Shown here: positions 6,126 to 13,585 of the stretch, in pieces
Layout: every line of letters begins with the position of its first letter
Position numbering within the stretch: position 1 is the stretch's first letter
Source of the DNA: Lachnospiraceae bacterium
GTDB lineage: Bacteria; Bacillota; Clostridia; Lachnospirales; Lachnospiraceae
DNA: 64,000 bases
Assembly (NCBI GenBank): GCA_017553505.1
Contig: JAFZLD010000006.1
Span: forward strand, 62,001 to 126,000
Direction: 5' to 3'
The notes under the pieces: generated by a model
Seen by the model: the letters and a program-made list of their open reading frames with translations, nothing else
Databases searched by the model: none
What the model was told of the DNA's origin: nothing
Made by a program: the position numbers and the translations under genes

Positions 6126-7742
6126 TCCTTCCTGCAATATTTGTTCGTATAATTCTAATCCGAAGCTCGATAATTCGGGCTCGTGCCTGATCATTTTAAA
6201 TGTTCTGGTACCGTTCTCAAGACGCTCGGCGCTTAGGAAGACGGAGTCGGGGCTTTCGGCGCCACCGCATTCTTCGTACATGCGACGGGCGAAGGACATC
6301 AGGTGAGTTACCGTCATAACTTTGATGCCCGATTCCTTTAAGGCCTTAACGATGTCGTAGGCGATTGCGGAGCCTTCTTTTTCCGTAGTAGTCGCGAACG
6401 ATTCGTTGAGAAGAACCAGCGAGCCGGGAGTAACGTTCTCGACTATCTTGCCCATGCGCTTAAGTTCTTCGTCGAGCTTACCGCTGTTCATGGCGCTGTC
6501 TTCGCGGCGGGTGAAGTGGGTGAAGATGTTCTTGAAAAGCCCGCTCTTGAACTCTTCTGCAGCCACAAACATACCGCACTGCATCATAATCTGCGCCAAG
6601 CCCACACTTCTTAAGAACGTGGACTTACCGCCCTGATTGGCGCCGGTGATAACCGCGAGGGTCTTGCCGTCGAGGGTGTCGGTGTTGCCGACGGTGTCGC
6701 AATGCTGGCTCATGGCCATGGAGGCTTCCTTGAGGTTCTTAAATTCCAAGGTGGTAAAAGAACCTACCTCGGGGAAGCAATATCCTACGCGGAACCGTTT
6801 CATTTCGTTCTTGATATTGATCGCGCCGAAATAAAAGCCCGTTTCAAAGCGCAGTCTGTCGATAAAGCCACCGTATTCGTTGATGGTGTTCTTAAGACAG
6901 GTCATTACGAAGGACACAGATTCTTTTTCCAGTTTCTGAGCGTCTTCCTCGAGAGGCTGATTGCCTATAATCGGTATCGTGTATTTCTTAAGCCTGCTGA
7001 TCTGACTTCGAAGCTTGGCCATGATGCCGTATGGGTTTCTGTAAGCTTCAACCTTACACTTGAACTCATCAAGCTTAATGTCGGTGAACTTAAGGCCGTC
7101 GGCCACGCCCACGTCAATGACTATGGTCGGATTAATCTGCTCGTAATAACCACGCTTGACCTCTTTAATCTTCGTGTCGGCAAAGAAAGAAAGGTCGTCG
7201 AGCACCTGTCTCAGATTTTCTGCCTTATCTTCCGAAAACTCTTCATTGATTCTCTTGTTAAGTTCTGTCAGTCCACGCGATTTTAAGCCTTCCTCGTATT
7301 CCGCAAAGAGCTGCTTAATATCTTTCATTGCGTCGTATAAAAGCTTCAGAACCTCGATATCCGTGGTGAGTCCGCCGCCGGATTCTTTGGATTCGCTGCG
7401 CTTTTTGTTGCGCCCTTTCTTTTCCCACTCGGAGATGGTCTGCTGGCAGATTACGAAGAGCTTGACGATGAAGGTCTCGTGCTGCAGGCAGTCTTTCATG
7501 ATTTCGTGTCTGTAAGCGATTTCTTCTTCCGTAAGGGCAACAGCCATAACACGCTTAACTATCAGCGACAGGTTATCGTATTCGCGTTGCGCGTTATAGT
7601 TGGTTCCGAGGCCTAACACCGAGTCTTTTCTTGCTACGCGGAATAGTATGTCGAGCCCCAGGTCCTTCACTATCTCGTTCCAGTCAAGGTACGCTTCGGA
7701 GTCACTGTGGTTACGATTCTGATAAAGCAAATTTACATTCAT
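6123..7742 (-). CDS. MutS-like ATPase A (DNA mismatch repair MutS-related)
   Basis: A 539-residue protein with a C-terminal MutS ATPase domain and an N-terminal helical region resembling only the lever/clamp part. The Walker A motif is TGANQGGKST (367-375 region, canonical GPNMGGKST). The Walker B segment reads SLVLLNESFATT (441-452), with Asn446 where MutS has Asp before the Glu. The signature SAMNSGKLDEELKRM and a terminal VMTVTHL His switch are present. There are no mismatch-recognition domains (Phe-x-Glu), so it is not MutS or MutS2. It overlaps the next gene upstream by 4 bases (ATGA), with AAGGAGAG before its ATG. Likely a partner of ATPase B; function unknown. Confidence 0.82.
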   Translation of the reverse strand: MNVNLLYQNRNHSDSEAYLDWNEIVKDLGLDILFRVARKDSVLGLGTNYNAQREYDNLSLIVKRVMAVALTEEEIAYRHEIMKDCLQHETFIVKLFVICQQTISEWEKKGRNKKRSESKESGGGLTTDIEVLKLLYDAMKDIKQLFAEYEEGLKSRGLTELNKRINEEFSEDKAENLRQVLDDLSFFADTKIKEVKRGYYEQINPTIVIDVGVADGLKFTDIKLDEFKCKVEAYRNPYGIMAKLRSQISRLKKYTIPIIGNQPLEEDAQKLEKESVSFVMTCLKNTINEYGGFIDRLRFETGFYFGAINIKNEMKRFRVGYCFPEVGSFTTLEFKNLKEASMAMSQHCDTVGNTDTLDGKTLAVITGANQGGKSTFLRSVGLAQIMMQCGMFVAAEEFKSGLFKNIFTHFTRREDSAMNSGKLDEELKRMGKIVENVTPGSLVLLNESFATTTEKEGSAIAYDIVKALKESGIKVMTVTHLMSFARRMYEECGGAESPDSVFLSAERLENGTRTFKMIRHEPELSSFGLELYEQILQEG

Positions 7743-9229
7743 GCCAGTCTCTCCTTTATCTGCTCGTAAGTGAGCCCGTATTTGACCGTCAAAGCGTTGG
7801 TGCCCACGTATTCGCGCGCCGCTTTTCTGGCGATTTTAAAGGTTCTGTTGAGGTTCTCGTCAAGTTCGGCTGTAAGGCTTACAACAGCTCCGTCAGCCTC
7901 CGACAATTCATTTAAATGCGTAACATATGCACCCTTCGCGCCCTCACCGATAAGGTATTTGAGCACTTTCTCGCCCATCACGCAGGCGTCAAGGTGCGCC
8001 GCGGTGGTGAAAAGCTCGTTGATTACTATAAATGCGTTGTGCTCACGCTTCTCCATGATAGGCTTAAGTCGCTCCAGCTCATCCACAAGCTTTCCTCGGC
8101 CCGTAGCATTACTCTCTTCCACCGAGAAATGCGTAAGAAGCGTCCCGAAGAACGGAAGCGTCGCCTTGGTCGCGGGCACATCAAGCCCCATCTTGTAAAA
8201 GAACACGAGCTGCCCGAGACTTCTTGCAAAAGTAGTCTTACCGCCCTGGTTCGGACCGGTAACTACGAAGAAGCTCTCGCCTTCCTTCAGCTCAGCATCA
8301 TTGGGTACTACAACGTTCTCACTTTCACTATACGCGCATGCAAGTGCCAAATCGTAAAGTCCGTTTACCGAGAACTTGTCTCCATCGGTACGACCCGCTG
8401 TGAAGCGCAGCCCTTGCTTTTGCATACGTTCCATGAATCGGTAGTAAGCGGTATAATATGTCACTTCTTTCTTCAAAAGAAGAATCTCTTCGCGCACATA
8501 ATCCTTGGCATTAAGAAGAAACGCCTCGGCCCACTCAGCGAAGGCTTTGTTCTTCTTCATGAGCATCTTGGCGGTCTCATACTCGATGTCGGACGTCTCA
8601 ACACCGTTTAAATAGGGGTTCCTGAAGGTAGCGTCCTTGCAGTTAAAATGTTCCCCGAGAGCATCCTGATAAGTGCCCTTGCCGGAGCCTTCGGTTATCA
8701 CGAATTTGTCCCGAGTGTATGTAATCTTAACCCTGAAGCCCACGAGCTCGTCGTAGAGAGCGTAGACCGTTTCTTTGTAGCTCTTATACTCTTCCGTGCC
8801 CGTATACTCATCAATGAAGGCCATAAGCCGCTTCATTCCTTCGGACTCAAAGCCCATGGGAGGAAGTTTTTCTTTTAACAACTCTACCGCAGCGAGGTAC
8901 GCGTGAACTTCTCTTATGTACCACACACACTGCTGGAGGCTTATGTCGAACTTCTCTTTCTTTTCCTTGCAGTCGGCCCACTCGTCAAGAATGTCCTGAA
9001 AACACGAAAAGATTTCTGCCACACCTTCTTTCTTGATGTCGGCAAAAATCTCCCTGCGATATTCCGCCTCCTCGGCATCGGCAGGGAAAAGATCGTAAAG
9101 TTTCTTTACATCATCCCCCAGTCCCGCCGTTACGAGCCGGATTATTCTGTCGATGTTTAAGTCCGAAATAAGCGCATAAGGCACCTTCACGGACAGCTTT
9201 TCATCGTCTTTGACCAATATGCTGAACAT
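7739..9229 (-). CDS. MutS-like ATPase B (partner of A)
   Basis: A 496-residue homologue of ATPase A encoded just upstream. Walker A is VTGPNQGGKTT (323-333). Walker B is AFIVINELFTT (399-409), again with Asn instead of Asp. The signature NATGRGKLVDELERL and the AYVTHLNEL His motif are present. The N-terminal 300 residues are mostly helical with no recognisable DNA-mismatch domain. The two proteins are diverged paralogues with matched substitutions, suggesting a heterodimer that handles DNA or another substrate. Start ATG 9229 is preceded by GGGGG at 5 bases. The pair probably shares a promoter with, or follows, the small membrane gene upstream. Confidence 0.82.
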   Translation of the reverse strand: MFSILVKDDEKLSVKVPYALISDLNIDRIIRLVTAGLGDDVKKLYDLFPADAEEAEYRREIFADIKKEGVAEIFSCFQDILDEWADCKEKKEKFDISLQQCVWYIREVHAYLAAVELLKEKLPPMGFESEGMKRLMAFIDEYTGTEEYKSYKETVYALYDELVGFRVKITYTRDKFVITEGSGKGTYQDALGEHFNCKDATFRNPYLNGVETSDIEYETAKMLMKKNKAFAEWAEAFLLNAKDYVREEILLLKKEVTYYTAYYRFMERMQKQGLRFTAGRTDGDKFSVNGLYDLALACAYSESENVVVPNDAELKEGESFFVVTGPNQGGKTTFARSLGQLVFFYKMGLDVPATKATLPFFGTLLTHFSVEESNATGRGKLVDELERLKPIMEKREHNAFIVINELFTTAAHLDACVMGEKVLKYLIGEGAKGAYVTHLNELSEADGAVVSLTAELDENLNRTFKIARKAAREYVGTNALTVKYGLTYEQIKERLA

Positions 9230-9259
9230 TGTAACCCCCTTGTTATTATCCCCGTCGTA

Positions 9260-9625
9260 TTATTTATCAAGTCCGTCCATTATCTCTTCCGCAATCCTAT
9301 ACCAGTGCTGCGTGGTATTTTCAAGGAAGAAATAATGCAGGACGTAAAAGAACAAAACCACCAAAATCACAAGCGACACCGCAAATGCCACAATCGTCTT
9401 AAGCGCCACAAACGCCAGATACAGCGCAAACAGCTCGCATATCGCGGTCAGCAAAAGAACAATAAGATGTATCAGTCTCTCGTGTTGTAACCACCTAAGC
9501 TTCTCCAGGTGCCTGTCCAAAAGTTTCTGCGAAGCTCCCTTCTCCGCAAGCTCCTTCCTGACAGCCTCTTCGTGCTCTGCACAAAACTTACGCATTTTGA
9601 TTCCGTACTTGTCTTTATTATTCAT
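9260..9625 (-). CDS. small membrane protein, unknown function
   Basis: 121 residues. A charged, helical N terminus of about 50 residues (MRKFCAEHEEAVRKELAEKG) is followed by two adjacent hydrophobic segments, roughly 53-73 and 79-99, and a short polar tail ending EEIMDGLDK. AGAGGGA lies 5 bases before the ATG. It is the first gene of a minus-strand run with the two MutS-like ATPases (30-base gap), so a functional link is possible. I do not recognise the family. Confidence 0.7.
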   Translation of the reverse strand: MNNKDKYGIKMRKFCAEHEEAVRKELAEKGASQKLLDRHLEKLRWLQHERLIHLIVLLLTAICELFALYLAFVALKTIVAFAVSLVILVVLFFYVLHYFFLENTTQHWYRIAEEIMDGLDK

Positions 9626-9801
9626 AGTGTTCCCTCTTTACCGTCACTATATATTATTGTGAATATTCGACAGTATATTTGTCAATCCATATATAACAAT
9701 ATTAATAATTGTTAAGAACTCGATAATTCGTTTCTGATAGTATGATACTGCCTATACTTTCCGTTTGAAAAGGATTTCGAATTTGTCAAGGAGGAACAAG
9801 C

Positions 9802-10437
9802 ATGGTAGGTATAAACGGTTATTCAAAAGGTAACAACAACTTAGACGCCGTACATACCGACAACGCCAAGCGTGCAGGAGGCGTAAAGGCAAAAAACGGC
9901 GAAGGCAAACTCTCTAAGAAAGCGGCAGATTTTCTTGCTAAGTTAAGAGAAGAAAGACCCGACTTCGACTTTCAGGTTGCAAGCGGTAAGGACTTAAGAG
10001 CTCTTGCCACCGATACCGACAAAGAGTATTCGGTAATCTTTGATGCAGAAGAACTCGAGAAAATGGCTGATGACGAGAATTATGCCAAAGAAAAACTCGG
10101 CCACTTAGACACGATCGTGGAGATGTCCGACAAGATTACCAAGGACACAGGCTTCGCATCGCTTTTGGGTGAAAACGCAACAGGCAATTTCTATGCCGAC
10201 CTAATCAGCTTCTCTGTTAAGGATAGCGGAGAGATAACGATTTTCGCGGATATTAAGAAAGCTGCCGAAGAAAAGGCTGAACAAACAAAAGCCACAGATA
10301 CAGAAAAACCCGAGAAGAAATCCTTAAACGAACGTGACGTACGTGAAAAAGCTGAAGCAGAGAAGCCTTTCAAGCCTATTAAAGTTGAGGCTCTTTCAGT
10401 GGAAGATTTCCTTGCAAAGCTTCGTAACATCGCTTAA
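9802..10437 (+). CDS. hypothetical protein, possibly DUF6033-like
   Basis: 211 residues with no signal peptide or membrane segment. The start MVGINGYSKGNN behind AAGGAGG is followed by a globular middle (about 35-155: KKAADFLAKLREERPDFDF, FADLI-type segments) and a low-complexity Lys/Glu/Ala linker (about 155-190), then a short amphipathic end VEDFLAKLRNIA that echoes the FLAKLREE helix near residue 44. I suspect the Lachnospiraceae DUF6033 family from overall shape but could not verify it. Monocistronic, with its own terminator. Confidence 0.6.
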   Translation: MVGINGYSKGNNNLDAVHTDNAKRAGGVKAKNGEGKLSKKAADFLAKLREERPDFDFQVASGKDLRALATDTDKEYSVIFDAEELEKMADDENYAKEKLGHLDTIVEMSDKITKDTGFASLLGENATGNFYADLISFSVKDSGEITIFADIKKAAEEKAEQTKATDTEKPEKKSLNERDVREKAEAEKPFKPIKVEALSVEDFLAKLRNIA

Positions 10438-10453
10438 ATAATAGGCACCAAAG

Positions 10454-10491
10454 GTCGGAGGACGATGGCTACCATCGGTCTCCGACTTTTT
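10454..10491 (+). terminator. intrinsic terminator after 9802-10437
   Basis: A 15-bp stem with two mismatches (GTCGGAGGACGATGG against its partner at 10472-10486), a 3-base loop and TTTTT. Confidence 0.85.
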
Positions 10492-10501
10492 GCTGCTATT
10501 C

Positions 10502-11551
10502 TTACATCTTCTTAACGTAATCTATCAATGTCATCGCATCGTTGATTACCTTCTCTTCTCCTGTCCGCTTAAATCCGCACTTCTCATACAAGTGGCAGTT
10601 ACCGGGCTCCTGAAGTATTGTGTCAAGGCGCCATTCTTTGGCCTCCGGGAACATCTTGAAAATCTTATGAATTGCAGCCTGAGCAATGCCTTTTCCCTGA
10701 TACTTGGGATCCACAAATATGGGCGAAATCCAAAAGATATCATCTTCGCCGGTCCTGTGACCGATATTTACCGCACCGACACGAGCTCCCTGATATGTGA
10801 TGAAATAATACTTTCTGTTATTCATCTCTTCTCTTGCTTTAAGCTTCTCAATTGGCTCTATCGCAGGCGAACCCTCGTCATGATACTTCTCATACAGCGG
10901 CATGAAGCTTCTAATCTGCATCTCGTGAAGAATTTCTATCTCCTGCGGCTTAATCGGGTCAATCTTAATCATTCTGTAGATGTCGGTAATGACCTTGTTG
11001 GGGAGTTTAAAGTATTCTTTTATCTCCCTTGCTACGTCCGCAGGCTCGCGATAAGTATTATCAATCTTTATATAGTTCTTAAAAGGAATCTCTCCGTCTC
11101 TGCTGACGATACGGTACTTGGTCTCCTCTCTGAGCATACGCTCCTCGGATACCTGAACGTCTCGCTTGGACGCTTTATTTTTCAGACGGTTCTCAGACTT
11201 GTTGCGCTCAAGTCTCACTGCCTGATCCGCCACAAGCTCCACATAATACACTGTTCCGCCGCTTGCCTCGAACTTGTCGGTCACATACTTAACATAGTCC
11301 CAGTCACTTTGCTCATCAAACGCCCACATGTAAGTAAATATCATGCCCACGTTATCGCTTTTGATGAACTCATCAAAGACCACGTCTCTGAGTCTGTTAA
11401 CCGCCGCTCCGTTAAAATATCCCCAAATTTCAATAACCGGCTCAATCGTCATATGATTGTGAAAGAGTCTGAAATCCGTGATTTTCATAAGCTCCTGCCC
11501 GACCGTCATCTTGCCGACGGCTCCGCTTCCGATAATTATAATTAAATCCAT
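10502..11551 (-). CDS. fusion: P-loop kinase-like domain plus GNAT acetyltransferase
   Basis: 349 residues in two domains. The first about 180 residues form a P-loop NTPase of the shikimate/nucleotide-kinase type: IIIIGSGAVGKMTVGQEL (Walker A at 8-16) and FHNHMTIEPV, with a lid-like Lys/Arg-rich region KNKASKRDVQVSEERM. The last about 160 residues are a GNAT domain: QIRSFMPLYEKYHDEG, the acetyl-CoA-binding FVDPKYQGKGIAQAAI motif and LYEKCGFKRTGEE. The combination suggests dual modification of a small molecule, perhaps an antibiotic, but the substrate is not visible. AGGAG lies 7 bases before the ATG. A 27-codon leader ORF and terminator end 22 bases upstream, so expression probably needs terminator read-through. 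Confidence 0.82.
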   Translation of the reverse strand: MDLIIIIGSGAVGKMTVGQELMKITDFRLFHNHMTIEPVIEIWGYFNGAAVNRLRDVVFDEFIKSDNVGMIFTYMWAFDEQSDWDYVKYVTDKFEASGGTVYYVELVADQAVRLERNKSENRLKNKASKRDVQVSEERMLREETKYRIVSRDGEIPFKNYIKIDNTYREPADVAREIKEYFKLPNKVITDIYRMIKIDPIKPQEIEILHEMQIRSFMPLYEKYHDEGSPAIEPIEKLKAREEMNNRKYYFITYQGARVGAVNIGHRTGEDDIFWISPIFVDPKYQGKGIAQAAIHKIFKMFPEAKEWRLDTILQEPGNCHLYEKCGFKRTGEEKVINDAMTLIDYVKKM

Positions 11552-11573
11552 AGCCCAACTCCTTTTCTTTGGC

Positions 11574-11609
11574 TAAAAAAATAACCACTTACCTTTCAAG
11601 ATAAGTGGT
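11574..11609 (-). terminator. intrinsic terminator/attenuator before the kinase-GNAT gene
   Basis: On the minus strand ACCACTTATCT and AGGTAAGTGGT pair with a 4-base TGAA loop, followed by TATTTTTTT. The tail ends 22 bases before the ATG at 11551, leaving no room for a separate promoter. Confidence 0.85.
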
Positions 11610-11658
11610 CTTAATAAACTGCTTGTTAAGATAGCTTACTGCTCTTGTCCGGTTGAAA

Positions 11659-11742
11659 TCACGATATACAAAAATAGCAATCCATATAAATATGCATTGC
11701 GTAAGATTCGTAATATCTGTTTTCAATCGAAAACTTCTGCAT
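11659..11742 (-). CDS. 27-codon leader peptide or small peptide (MQKFSIENR...)
   Basis: Short ORF starting at ATG 11742 behind AAAGGAG (7 bases) and encoding MQKFSIENRYYESYAMHIYM followed by DCYFCIS. It is the only ORF between a consensus promoter and a terminator. Its beginning resembles the 28-codon ORF at 20562-20648 (M-x-[RK]-F-S-[VI]-[DE]-x-R), and both end with an aromatic/Cys/Ile-Val-rich tail. Most likely a regulatory leader ORF whose translation controls termination; a secreted or toxic peptide is the alternative. Confidence 0.6.
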   Translation of the reverse strand: MQKFSIENRYYESYAMHIYMDCYFCIS

Positions 11743-11772
11743 CAAGCTACTCCTTTCATCGATGATGGTTTC

Positions 11773-11801
11773 AATATACACGGGTAAATTTCACTTGTCA
11801 A
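11773..11801 (-). promoter_or_regulatory. consensus promoter of the 27-codon leader
   Basis: On the minus strand: perfect TTGACA (11796-11801), 17-bp spacer, TATATT (11773-11778). It is the best promoter match in this intergenic region and is placed 31 bases before the ATG. Confidence 0.85.
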
Positions 11802-11837
11802 CGATTGTTTGAAGCTTAATGCCGAAAGACTTCCTCT

Positions 11838-11990
11838 GATAGTCCCGGGAGCTAAGACTATCATTGAGGAATGTTTTAGAAGGAATGTGGCGGGCTATGG
11901 CTATATGCTCCCATATTTAACTTTATATTCTATATCAGAGAGTTTACGTACCCGTACTAAAGGAGTCTTGCGACGGCTCCTTTAGTCGGG
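11838..11990. other. structured intergenic region, possible non-coding RNA
   Basis: The gap 11552-12316 is the longest without a sizeable gene. Besides the two tiny ORFs it holds strong inverted repeats: GATAGTC at 11838-11844 with GACTATC at 11856-11862, and a 14-bp stem with one bulge at 11951-11990 (CCCG, ACTAAAGGAG, loop, CTCCTTTAGT, CGGG). GTGGC and GCCAC flank part of the region. No T tract follows the 14-bp stem on either strand. I could not match it to tmRNA, SRP RNA, RNase P RNA or a riboswitch. Strand is undecided; the minus strand would make it the 3' part of the 12037-12111 transcript. Confidence 0.35.
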
Positions 11991-12036
11991 CCACATATAT
12001 TTGAATCTCCCCGGATAAATAAAAGTACTACGTTAG

Positions 12037-12111
12037 TTAGGGTCTACCCTTTCCTGTTAAAAGAATACGAATAATGTCACTTACAAATCCTATGTCCATT
12101 GTGTAATACAT
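12037..12111 (-). CDS. 24-codon small peptide (MYYTMDIGFVSDIIRI...)
   Basis: ATG 12111 follows a very strong GGAGGAGG site, and the frame encodes 24 residues: MYYTMDIGFVSDIIRILLTG then KGRP. The middle is an amphipathic/hydrophobic helix with a basic end, as seen in small membrane-active or signalling peptides. A plausible promoter lies at 12213-12242. It sits downstream of an AgrC/AgrA-like two-component system but there is no AgrB-like processing enzyme. Its reality rests on the ribosome-binding site and promoter only. Confidence 0.45.
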   Translation of the reverse strand: MYYTMDIGFVSDIIRILLTGKGRP

Positions 12112-12212
12112 ACTGTTCAATCCTCCTCCGTTTTTCTTCGGGCTGTGCACTGTTCGCCCGAGTCCACTTAACCGATTAAGCTATTTTGGGCCCTTCCCCT
12201 TTACCTACATTT

Positions 12213-12242
12213 ACTATAGCCCGCCTGCTTCCAACTTCTCAA
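12213..12242 (-). promoter_or_regulatory. candidate promoter for the 24-codon ORF
   Basis: Minus strand: TTGAGA (12237-12242), 18-bp spacer, TATAGT (12213-12218). Upstream of it lies a perfect 7-bp inverted repeat TTACGAA / TTCGTAA (12271-12293) that could be an operator. Confidence 0.5.
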
Positions 12243-12307
12243 GTGTAATGTTGTGAGTAGGCTTTTTTTGTTACGAAACCCGTAAATTCGTAAATATTTA
12301 TGCAAAA

Positions 12308-12330
12308 ATCGGAGGCCTAAGCCTCCGAAA
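12308..12330 (-). terminator. terminator of the GHKL kinase gene
   Basis: On the minus strand CGGAGGC, a TTAG loop and GCCTCCG are followed by ATTTTT. The stop codon TAG of the kinase gene forms part of the loop. Confidence 0.8.
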
Positions 12331-13585
12331 TCATTTCAATTCTTACATTCATACAGCCGTCTTTGTATATCCATTCACAGCTTCCGTCATACTTCTCGAC
12401 CGTCTCACGAATCTTACCTATTCCAAGCCCATGACCCGGTTGTTTCTTGTCCGAAACCAGGTTGGCGTCGCTTTGCGCGGCTGAATTTCTCATATCGATA
12501 AAGACATGATTCTTGTAGTGTGATATCTCCAGATCAAACTGCTTCCTTCCGCTCACCTTGTTAAAAGCTTCCGCCACATTATCTGTAAGATTGGACATTA
12601 AGATACTCATGTCAACGTAGTCAATCGGCATATTATCGGGAAATCTTCCCACCGCGGTATATTCAAAAGTCTCGTCGTTTTTAAACTCCTGAATCAGCTT
12701 GTTGACAAAAATATCAGCCACTCTGTTGTTGGTATTAACGTATTTGATGAAGTCGTACTTGCCGTAAATACCGTCTATATAATCAGCTACGGCTGTGTCG
12801 CCGCTTTCTTTGGCCAGATTGCCTATCATCAGAAGATGGTTCTTAAAATCGTGCCTGAAGCTTCGAAGCTCTCCCTCGCTCTCGAGGAGAAAGTCCACAT
12901 GACGACGGTTTAACTCGATTATTCTGTTCTGGTACTCGTTGCGCTCCTGCATGAGCGTCAGTTTGTTACGCTGATACATGCTCCAGACAGAAACCAATAT
13001 GAACATCGCCGCTATGATGACGCTTAAGAATCCCGCATACAGAAGCAACCGGTTATCAGGCTGTTCCGTAAAAAGAAACTGCATTATTCCCACCCACAAA
13101 AAGGCCATGAGCGAGATTATCGGAATGCTTAGGTTAATCTTTACATCATCCCTAAAAATCATCTCATGTATTTCTTTGCGATGATTTCTTACGCAAAATG
13201 CCAGCAATGCAAGAACGGGTATCGACACTGCATCTCTCCATCCGTACCCCGTGGCCGGCGGACAGTTCATAAATATCAGTATGTTGTTAATGGTGAGGTC
13301 AATAACCGCAACTACGCTGATTGAAAGCATCGAAATCGATACTTTGATACCGATTCGCCCGGCAAAAAACACAACCGGGAAAAGAATAAACCATATAAGC
13401 TTATATACGCTCAGCATGTCTCCCCTATAAGACACCACAATCGGCATTATAACCAACGGGAAAAGAAAGACTAAATGCGCGTAAAGTTTCTTAAACGGCT
13501 GAAAGCCCAATATAAAGCGAAAAATGATATAGATTTTTAAAGACTCAATGATGCCCCATGCATAAATCATGAGAAGGCCCTTCAT
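12317..13585 (-). CDS. GHKL-type sensor histidine kinase (AgrC/VirS-like)
   Basis: 422 residues. Six to seven hydrophobic segments fill the first about 210 residues, with no extracellular domain; a coiled segment (MQERNEYQNRIIELNRRHV) leads to the phospho-acceptor region SFRHDFKNHLLMIGNL (His near 244) and a GHKL ATP-binding domain with an N-box SNLTDNVAEA and GLGIGKIRETVEKY. This architecture is typical of peptide-sensing kinases paired with LytTR regulators. It overlaps the stop of the upstream response-regulator gene by one base and ends the operon. Confidence 0.88.
   Translation of the reverse strand: MKGLLMIYAWGIIESLKIYIIFRFILGFQPFKKLYAHLVFLFPLVIMPIVVSYRGDMLSVYKLIWFILFPVVFFAGRIGIKVSISMLSISVVAVIDLTINNILIFMNCPPATGYGWRDAVSIPVLALLAFCVRNHRKEIHEMIFRDDVKINLSIPIISLMAFLWVGIMQFLFTEQPDNRLLLYAGFLSVIIAAMFILVSVWSMYQRNKLTLMQERNEYQNRIIELNRRHVDFLLESEGELRSFRHDFKNHLLMIGNLAKESGDTAVADYIDGIYGKYDFIKYVNTNNRVADIFVNKLIQEFKNDETFEYTAVGRFPDNMPIDYVDMSILMSNLTDNVAEAFNKVSGRKQFDLEISHYKNHVFIDMRNSAAQSDANLVSDKKQPGHGLGIGKIRETVEKYDGSCEWIYKDGCMNVRIEMISEA

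Noticed and set aside
6702-7286. 194-codon open frame on the + strand inside MutS-like A
   Set aside because: Shadow of the minus-strand ATPase gene; no start signal and no family resemblance.
6123-9229. Calling the pair mutS or mutS2
   Set aside because: They lack mismatch-recognition, connector and Smr domains, and a true mutS2 is present at 52806-55187.
10490-11545. 351-codon open frame on the + strand opposite the kinase-GNAT gene
   Set aside because: The protein has no recognisable motif, no ribosome-binding site, and mirrors the minus-strand gene whose P-loop and GNAT motifs are clear.
12120-12185. tRNA-like stretch on the minus strand (TAGCTTAATCGGTTAAGT resembling a D arm)
   Set aside because: No acceptor stem, anticodon arm or TPsiC loop can be drawn; it is a simple 5-bp hairpin followed by a GC-rich stem.
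11838-12293. Match to tmRNA, 6S, SRP or RNase P RNA
   Set aside because: Diagnostic conserved segments of those RNAs are absent; kept only as a structured region of unknown type.
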